Source: an uncultured Chitinophagaceae bacterium
Lineage (GTDB): Bacteria; Bacteroidota; Bacteroidia; Chitinophagales; Chitinophagaceae
NCBI GenBank assembly: GCA_934502905.1
Contig: CAKSVK010000096.1
Span: 1 to 13,685 of the forward strand
Length of the DNA: 13,685 nt
Direction: 5' to 3'
In this document: one piece after another, positions 6,768-12,030 of the stretch
Numbering within the stretch: position 1 is the first letter of the stretch
Layout of the letters: each line of letters begins with the position of its first letter
Translations under genes and position numbers: made by a program
Notes under the pieces: generated by a model
Database searches by the model: none
The model's input: only the letters and a program-made list of their open reading frames with translations
What the model was told of the DNA's origin: nothing

Positions 6768-9758
6768 TTATAATCCAATGTTTAACCCTATACTAATGGT
6801 TCTTGCAGGTGGTGGGGTGTAAAAGTCGTGGTTCATGGCAATATTATCTGCAGGATCAGACGTATTGGTGAACGTGCTTACTTCAGGATCATACCCTGTG
6901 TATTTTGTGAACGTGAACAGGTTCAGTCCGGCAACATACAAACGGGCATTTTCTATTTTTAACCGGCTTAACATGCTTTTCGGGAAATTGTAGCCCAGGT
7001 TCACTGTTTTTATCCTGAAATAAGAGCCATCCTGCACCCAGCGGGATGATTTGATTGAACCATTATCTTTATATATGCGGGGCTGTGGTATATTGGTAAT
7101 ATCACCTGGTTTTCTCCAGAAGTTCATCTGGTCTACAGTCTGGTTATCGTAGTAGTTTCCATTCACAGATTGAAAGATTCCGGCCATGTTGTAGATATCT
7201 CCGCCTTTTACAAACTGGCACTGGATATCCAGGTCGAAACCGGCGTAGCTGAACCTGTTATTAAATCCGCCAAAGAAGTCCGGGTTGGGATTGCCCAGGA
7301 TCATATCATCGGCATCTTCAGTTTCATTGGTTTTAGAGCCATCTGCTTTATAATACAATGCATCACCGTTTGCCGGGTCAACTCCTGCATATTTCAACCC
7401 ATAAAACTGGCCAAAAGGCTGACCTTCTTCCAGGCGGCTGAGCGTACGTGACTGGGAAGGTACGGGAGCAACCAGTTTGGTGATCTTGTTTCTGTAAGTA
7501 GATATGTTAACAGAGGCAGTCCAGCTGAGCGGGCCTTTTAGTATCGTGCCGTTCAGGGTCAATTCCCATCCCTTGTTACGCATGCTGCCAATATTCTGGG
7601 TGATCACCGTGAAACCGTTGATGCTGGGCAGCGGCACATCCAGTAACAGGTCTTTTGTGTCTTTATCAAAATAATCTATTTCACCACTGATGCGGTTGTT
7701 TAAAAAGCCGAAGTCTAATCCCACATCAAATTGATTTGTCTTTTCCCACGAGAGGGTGGGTACCCCGATCTGACTGGCAATGATACCTGAAATATCAGCA
7801 TATGCCTGCGCATTATAAAGCGACCTGGATTTGAAATTGCCTATTTCAGCGTTACCTGTTTTTCCATAGCTGGACCTTATTTTCAGGAAGCTGATGGCGC
7901 TGCTGTTTCTCAGAAAATTTTCTTCGCTGATGATCCAGCCGATAGAGGCGGCGGGGAAAGCGCCATAACGGTTGTCCCTGCCGAAACGGGAAGAGCCGTC
8001 TACCCGGAAGCTGGCGCCCAAAAGATAGCGATCGTTGAACTTATAGTTGGCCTTTGCAAAATAGGAGGCAAAAGAGTAGCTGGTCAGTTCGGATGATCCG
8101 GTCGTTATAATAGCGGCGCTGTTTATTTTTTTCAACCTGTCGTCTGCAAACGAACGGCCGGCAACGTAGGACTCTCCGATATCCCCCCGCTGATACTCTA
8201 TCCCGAGTAAGCCGTCTAATGCATGTTGATCGTTAAAAAGCTTGTTGTAGTTAAGCGTATTGGTATAGGTTACAATGGTAGAAGTGACCTGGTTGTTATC
8301 CCCCAGTCCTCCCGGACCGCCGTCCAGGGTTTTCCTGCCCTGGTAATTTTCTTCCTGGAGATTGTTCCAGTCCAACCCTACCTGGCTTCTGAACATCAGG
8401 TCTTTGGTAAGCTGCAACTCCGCATACGCATTGCTGATACTCCGGTAGTTGATCGCGATCTTTTTGGAATTGGCTACTTCTACAAGGTTGTTGTAGTAGA
8501 TGGTATTTTCATTAGGAGTTCCATCGGCATTATACATTGCCTGTATGGGAGGCAGGGCGTTTAATTGGAGGGGGTTGGTAAATGAGTTGTCGCTGTACAA
8601 CCTGTTGTTGATATTCTTGGCAAGCGATACATTTAACCCTATACGAATGAATCTGTTCAGGTTGTGATCTAGGTTTATCCTTGCATTACCACGTTTCAGC
8701 CTGTTGGTAATAATAATCCCTTTTTGATCATTCCATGAGCCACTGATCAGGAAACGCGTTCTTTCATCTCCCCCGTTGATATTAAGGTTATACTGCTGCA
8801 CACCGCCATTCTGAAAAGCTGCATCTGTCCATTTCGAATCGTTCGTGCTGTTCCAGTCCTCCGTAGCGCTTTCTTCAAAAAAGTCCTCAGCCGGGTCAAA
8901 ACCTCTGTAGTCGGCAGCAGCGGTAAATAATTCCCGGTATTGTGCAGCATTCAGGAACTCCCCTTTTTTCGTAGGCCGGCTCCATCCGACATAACTTCCC
9001 AAACTTATCTTGGTTTTACCGGCTTTACCGGATTTGGTAGTGACCAATAGTACACCGTTGGATGCCCTGGCTCCATAGATGGCGGCAGACGCTGCATCTT
9101 TTAATACCTCAATAGAAGCAATATCGTCCGGGTTGATGCTGGCCAGTGGGTTATCAGGTTCGCTGTAGGAGCCGATTGCCTGGCTTAGGACAGGCACCCC
9201 GTCTATAACCACGAGGGGCTGCTGGTTGGCTGAAATAGAAGAGATCCCTCTTACCCTTACATTGAGTCCCTGTCCGAGCTTTCCACTACCGGAATTGATA
9301 AAAACACCCGCTGTTCTTCCCTGTAATGCCTGCTCGAAGGAGGGCAAAGGAAGATTTTCAAACTCTTTAGCTGTCACCCTGGCAATGGAGGAAGTAAGGT
9401 CTTTCTTAATCTTAGTTCCGTACCCCACTACCACCACTTCGCTGAGGGCTTCGCTACCACCTTCCTCCATGCGGATATCCGAAAAATCGGCACCGGCAGG
9501 ACGTTCAACGGTTTTGAAGCCAACAAAGCTGATAACAATGGTAGCGTTTGAAGGCGCATGGAGAAGAAAGCTTCCATCATCTCCGGAAATGGTAGAAGCT
9601 GTCCCGTCCCTGGTTTGGATGCTTGCTCCGGCGATGGGTGCACCATCTCTTGCATCTGTAATTTTTCCTTTAATTTCTTTGGTTTGTGAAACGGCTGTTT
9701 GCAGGAGGATAAACAGCATAAACCCGATCATGGGTACACTTTGCAGCGTTTTTCTCAT
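6768..9758 (-). CDS. SusC/RagA family TonB-linked outer-membrane transporter
   Basis: The TonB-dependent outer-membrane channel partner of SusD. I use the ATG at 9756-9758 (996 residues). The frame also allows a GTG two codons earlier, but the ATG starts a normal signal peptide (MRKTLQSVPMIGFMLFILLQ, cleaved near TAVSQ). Residues ~27-105 are a carboxypeptidase D regulatory-like domain (KGKITDARDGAPIAGASI...). A SusC-typical SEVVVVGYGT segment follows at ~108-117, then the plug domain with LQGRTAGVFI, VRVRGISSI, PLVVIDGVPV and IEVLKDAASAAIYGARASNG. The rest is the beta-barrel, with GAFPAASIGWIISEENF and an end RTISIGLNIGL. No N-terminal STN secretin/TonB signalling domain is present, so it is not expected to act through an ECF sigma/anti-sigma pair. 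A Bacteroidota promoter is visible at 9782-9810. Confidence 0.97.
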   Translation of the reverse strand: MRKTLQSVPMIGFMLFILLQTAVSQTKEIKGKITDARDGAPIAGASIQTRDGTASTISGDDGSFLLHAPSNATIVISFVGFKTVERPAGADFSDIRMEEGGSEALSEVVVVGYGTKIKKDLTSSIARVTAKEFENLPLPSFEQALQGRTAGVFINSGSGKLGQGLNVRVRGISSISANQQPLVVIDGVPVLSQAIGSYSEPDNPLASINPDDIASIEVLKDAASAAIYGARASNGVLLVTTKSGKAGKTKISLGSYVGWSRPTKKGEFLNAAQYRELFTAAADYRGFDPAEDFFEESATEDWNSTNDSKWTDAAFQNGGVQQYNLNINGGDERTRFLISGSWNDQKGIIITNRLKRGNARINLDHNLNRFIRIGLNVSLAKNINNRLYSDNSFTNPLQLNALPPIQAMYNADGTPNENTIYYNNLVEVANSKKIAINYRSISNAYAELQLTKDLMFRSQVGLDWNNLQEENYQGRKTLDGGPGGLGDNNQVTSTIVTYTNTLNYNKLFNDQHALDGLLGIEYQRGDIGESYVAGRSFADDRLKKINSAAIITTGSSELTSYSFASYFAKANYKFNDRYLLGASFRVDGSSRFGRDNRYGAFPAASIGWIISEENFLRNSSAISFLKIRSSYGKTGNAEIGNFKSRSLYNAQAYADISGIIASQIGVPTLSWEKTNQFDVGLDFGFLNNRISGEIDYFDKDTKDLLLDVPLPSINGFTVITQNIGSMRNKGWELTLNGTILKGPLSWTASVNISTYRNKITKLVAPVPSQSRTLSRLEEGQPFGQFYGLKYAGVDPANGDALYYKADGSKTNETEDADDMILGNPNPDFFGGFNNRFSYAGFDLDIQCQFVKGGDIYNMAGIFQSVNGNYYDNQTVDQMNFWRKPGDITNIPQPRIYKDNGSIKSSRWVQDGSYFRIKTVNLGYNFPKSMLSRLKIENARLYVAGLNLFTFTKYTGYDPEVSTFTNTSDPADNIAMNHDFYTPPPARTISIGLNIGL

Positions 9759-9781
9759 AGACACTTGATTGTTGGTTAAGA

Positions 9782-9810
9782 CAAAGTTAAATAATATTTA
9801 TATCCACAAA
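9782..9810 (-). promoter_or_regulatory. Bacteroidota-type promoter for susC-susD
   Basis: Read on the minus strand: TTTG (9807-9810), a 17-nt gap, then TAACTTTG (9782-9789), a perfect match to the -7 consensus TAnnTTTG. The spacing is slightly below the usual 19-21. Transcription would start near 9775, giving a short leader before the ATG at 9758. This also supports the Bacteroidota assignment. Confidence 0.7.
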
Positions 9811-9822
9811 ATTTCAGGTAGA

Positions 9823-9837
9823 AAATTTTGAAAATTT
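9823..9837. promoter_or_regulatory. AT-rich perfect inverted repeat upstream of susC
   Basis: AAATTTT, G, AAAATTT: a 7-bp perfect inverted repeat about 13 bases upstream of the -33 element of the susC promoter, in the space shared with rlmH. It could be an activator or UP-like site. The surrounding DNA is very AT-rich, so chance is a fair explanation. Confidence 0.25.
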
Positions 9838-9900
9838 ATATTTATGAAGTTTAAGGTAGGGGTAACTTTACCGGCCATCATCTTTTTATGTAAGTAAAAT

Positions 9901-10374
9901 ATGAAGATCCTGTTTGTTTCCGTAGGAAAATCACATGAACAGTATATCAGTAAAGGAGTAGAGGATTTTACCCAACGCATCAACCGGTATTTTCCTGCAG
10001 AGTGGCTATTGATACCGCCGCCTAAGAATGCTGCCTCCCTGCCGGAAAATGAATTAAAAAAGCAGGAGGCCAAACAAATACTTCAGGTTGTACAACCGTC
10101 AGATTTCCTGGTGCTGCTGGATGAACGGGGAAAACAATTGTCTTCGGTGGACCTGGCGGAGTATATACAGCAGAAAGCGGTAAGTAGTACCAGGAGACTG
10201 GTATTTTTGATAGGAGGTGCATTTGGTGTAGATGATAGTGTGGTGAAGCAGGCAGGATGGGTATGGAGCTTATCGACGCTGGTGTTTCCCCATATGCTGG
10301 TCAGGCTGCTGCTGGCTGAGCAAATATACCGGGCCTGCACGATTATCCGCAATGAGAAGTATCATCATGTTTAA
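9901..10374 (+). CDS. rlmH: 23S rRNA (pseudouridine-1915-N3)-methyltransferase RlmH
   Basis: RlmH is a small SPOUT methyltransferase. It uses S-adenosylmethionine to methylate N3 of pseudouridine 1915 (E. coli numbering) in helix 69 of 23S rRNA, acting as a dimer on the assembled 70S ribosome. The 157-residue length is standard. Visible landmarks are the start MKILFVSVGK, LLDERGKQLSS at ~76-86, FLIGGAFGVDD at ~102-112 (the SAM-binding glycine loop of the trefoil knot), and the C-terminal block FPHMLVRLLLAEQIYRA ending in NEKYHHV. The C-terminal Tyr-His-His is the family signature. The ATG at 9901 gives the exact conserved N-terminus. It is divergent from susC (142-nt gap) and convergent with the transglutaminase-like gene, whose stop is only 3 nt away, so the two transcripts must overlap at their 3' ends. 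Confidence 0.97.
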   Translation: MKILFVSVGKSHEQYISKGVEDFTQRINRYFPAEWLLIPPPKNAASLPENELKKQEAKQILQVVQPSDFLVLLDERGKQLSSVDLAEYIQQKAVSSTRRLVFLIGGAFGVDDSVVKQAGWVWSLSTLVFPHMLVRLLLAEQIYRACTIIRNEKYHHV

Positions 10375-10377
10375 TGT

Positions 10378-11466
10378 TTAATGGGGTGGTCTTTTTTCCA
10401 GGAACAGCTTTTCTCTCTCGTTTGAGATCGTAGCGAGGTACAATTTTAGAAAGCCGATCTGTTCATCCGTTCTCTTTTCCAGGGAATTGAGCTGGTTTTG
10501 CAGGGATGCAGTATTATATTGATGGTTCTCGGTAATTTTTCCGATCATGGATATATGTTGTCGTGCTTTTGTGATCAATTCCTTCACCGGCTTCAGCATT
10601 TCAGCAAGGGACGCATCGTCTTTAGAAGGCAGGAACTGGTTATTCCGGAATAGGACAAATTCGTTAAAGATACTTTTGGCTTTATTAAGCTCTTCAACCG
10701 CGAGGTTGTATAAACGCATATCTTCCTCTCCCGCGATAATGACGATCTTCATACGGTTGTAGTTTTGCCAGGTTTTGTACAGGCTTCTGTTCACACTCAT
10801 GTCTTTCATCCGGCGTTCGATGGCAATATACCGCTGCAGGCTGTCCTGTGACATATAGGTTCGGATAGAGTCATTGAAATTAAATGGAAGCTTTTTCCCG
10901 TTTTGTTTATAACCGACCGGCGTTTCTACCAGTTGCCAGATAGGGTCGAAAGGGAGATGGGTTTGAGCAAAAAACCAGGGGTCGGCCCGGTAATACAAAA
11001 AATCCGGACGTTGCACCGCATCCCAGGTAGGGTCGCAGAGATACCATTTATTATCCAGCTGTACGGCGGCCCAGCTATGTGCCGCACTACTACTCACCTT
11101 CACCAGTCCATGCACCACAAATGCGGGAATATCCATTTTCTGTGCTATTTCTACAAACAGGGAAGCATAGTGTTCACAAACACCTTTTCTTCGTCGCAGC
11201 ACCGCTTCAATTTTTTCCTCGTGCGTCACCGCCTGGTCGAAATAATAGGCGCTGTCTGTACTATACCTGATATTGGTTGTCACCCAGGCGTAAGCAGCAC
11301 GTAGTTGCTCTTCTTTGGTTTCATAGCGCATGCGGAAATGACTTGCCAGGTTTTCAGCGCTCAGGTTACCGGAACTTGTCAATAATATATGTTGTACATT
11401 TTGCAGTTGTGCATTTGCAGTTAATGCAGCACAACCCAGCAGGCAATATAATATCCAACATTTCAC
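10378..11466 (-). CDS. Exported transglutaminase-superfamily protein
   Basis: A 362-residue exported protein with a transglutaminase/cysteine-protease fold, of unknown substrate. The core holds the full triad: Cys97 in KGVCEHYASL, His130 in AAHSWAAVQ and Asp145 in YLCDPTWDA. It resembles CYK3/transglutaminase-like domains that cleave or cross-link peptides in the envelope. After ~150, a segment with FDPIWQL follows, then a long helical, charged C-terminal half (~215-362) with coiled-coil-like stretches such as LYNLAVEELNKAKSIF and TASLQNQLNSLEKR. The start is a GTG at 11464-11466; no ATG lies nearby upstream and the next Met is residue 46, past the signal peptide. The N-terminus (ILYCLLGCAALTANAQ) fits Sec cleavage after ANA, although LLGC (Cys12) also resembles a lipobox, so lipidation is not excluded. 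Its 3' end nearly abuts rlmH. Confidence 0.88.
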   Translation of the reverse strand: MKCWILYCLLGCAALTANAQLQNVQHILLTSSGNLSAENLASHFRMRYETKEEQLRAAYAWVTTNIRYSTDSAYYFDQAVTHEEKIEAVLRRRKGVCEHYASLFVEIAQKMDIPAFVVHGLVKVSSSAAHSWAAVQLDNKWYLCDPTWDAVQRPDFLYYRADPWFFAQTHLPFDPIWQLVETPVGYKQNGKKLPFNFNDSIRTYMSQDSLQRYIAIERRMKDMSVNRSLYKTWQNYNRMKIVIIAGEEDMRLYNLAVEELNKAKSIFNEFVLFRNNQFLPSKDDASLAEMLKPVKELITKARQHISMIGKITENHQYNTASLQNQLNSLEKRTDEQIGFLKLYLATISNEREKLFLEKRPPH

Positions 11467-11617
11467 AACGTAAATTTACAAATTTCTGTTGATCGGTTTC
11501 CGGTAATCCTGCCGGTCTTTTTTGCCGGTTTCCGGAAGTGAGAACCAGGGGAATGACCGGGTATTTCTGTTTTTTGATTTTTTCATTTCTGATTTTTCGT
11601 TCGTCCCTTACATCAGC

Positions 11618-11663
11618 AATCGTCCATCAAAAATCAGCAATATGCGATTGTTGATGGACGATT
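11618..11663. repeat. Large imperfect hairpin, possible dispersed palindromic element
   Basis: AATCGTCCATCAAAAATC (11618-11635) pairs with GATTGTTGATGGACGATT (11646-11663): 18 bp with one mismatch. Inside, GCA (11637-11639) and TGC (11643-11645) pair around a 3-base ATA loop, leaving one bulged A at 11636. The 9-base word ATTTCTGAT occurs on both sides (11585-11593 and 11675-11683). No open frame uses it, and it lacks a terminal T-run, so it looks more like a palindromic intergenic repeat than a terminator. Confidence 0.6.
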
Positions 11664-11685
11664 TACGATTTGAGATTTCTGATAT
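11658..11685. repeat. Heptamer-period tract, ACGATTT type
   Basis: Four consecutive 7-mers: ACGATTT, ACGATTT, GAGATTT, CTGATAT. The first two are identical and the rest drift. The tract overlaps the right end of the hairpin and ends about 30 bases before the LuxR fragment. Period-7 intergenic repeats are known as a class in some bacteria (the cyanobacterial STRR sequences); membership of this tract in such a class is inferred. Confidence 0.4.
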
Positions 11686-11713
11686 ATCCTGGATTTGAAT
11701 CGTTGACTATCTC

Positions 11714-11863
11714 TCATCCCATTTCTTTTAAATAGCGTACCAGGTCTGTGTCCGCATCTAACCGGAACTTTTGTTTCAGGCGGTATTTGGTCATGCATAC
11801 GCTTTTAGGTTCCACATTCAACAGGTGGGCAATTCGTGCCAAAGCATCCCAACAATATGCCAC
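11714..11863 (-). pseudogene. C-terminal remnant of a LuxR-type (HTH) regulator
   Basis: Reading from 11863 (GTG) to the TGA at 11714-11716 gives 49 residues. All but the first ~6 look like the DNA-binding end of a Bacteroidota LuxR-type regulator: ALARIAHLLNVEPKSV, then MTKYRLKQKFRL, then TDLVRYLKEMG. The turn and recognition helix (LLNVEPKSVCMTKYRLKQKF) are intact by eye. Immediately upstream in frame is a TAG stop (11864-11866), and sequence beyond it shows no regulator homology, so the sensor or receiver part (normally several hundred residues) is missing. The break falls near 11846-11850. This is best read as a gene fragment left by a deletion or insertion. Such fragments can sometimes still be expressed as DNA-binding miniproteins, but no start signal supports that here. 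Confidence 0.7.
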
Positions 11864-11935
11864 CTAGTACGAAGAAGCAGTGCTGAAACCTTGGGAAAGT
11901 GATGACGGAAAAAGCGCTGGGGAAGATGCTGGTCT

Positions 11936-11956
11936 CAGGTTACAGGTCCCAGGTAG
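11936..11956. repeat. Heptamer tandem repeat, CAGGTNN type
   Basis: CAGGTTA, CAGGTCC, CAGGTAG: three tandem 7-mers sharing CAGGT, with a partial fourth (GTCC) following. On the other strand it reads as ACCTG words spaced by 7. AACCTG appears again in isolation at 12001-12006. The tract lies between the LuxR fragment and the helicase stop, and its period matches that of the 11658-11685 tract although the unit differs. Confidence 0.45.
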
Positions 11957-12030
11957 GTCCTTGTGTCTGCCTGCATCTTGTGTTTTCTTGTATTTCCTGC
12001 AACCTGCGCTAAAACCAGCGTATAGTGCAG

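Larger units (their letters stand above)
11467..12030. other. 564-base scarred spacer without an intact gene
   Basis: This stretch holds a large imperfect hairpin (11618-11663), two 7-bp-period repeat tracts (11658-11685 and 11936-11956) and a LuxR-type regulator fragment (11714-11863). T-rich words of the type GATTTTT/ATTTCTGAT recur at 11575-11600 and 11675-11683. Between 11867 and 12030 the only pattern seen is the CAGGT heptamers and staggered CTTGTGT-like words (11960-11992). No tRNA, riboswitch or intact small gene was seen. Confidence 0.6.

Noticed and set aside
9226..9768. 180-codon plus-strand ORF opposite the susC 5' end
   Set aside because: Shadow of the strongly supported susC frame; Pro/Ser/Leu-rich artefact of reverse-complement codons.
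11618..11663. Reading the large hairpin as the terminator of the transglutaminase-like or LuxR gene
   Set aside because: It lies upstream of the transglutaminase-like gene's start on its own strand. It follows the LuxR stop by about 50 bases but lacks a T-run, so a repeat element is the simpler reading.
11618..11956. CRISPR array
   Set aside because: The repeats are 7-bp tandem units and a single palindrome; there are no regularly spaced 25-40 bp repeats with unique spacers and no cas genes.
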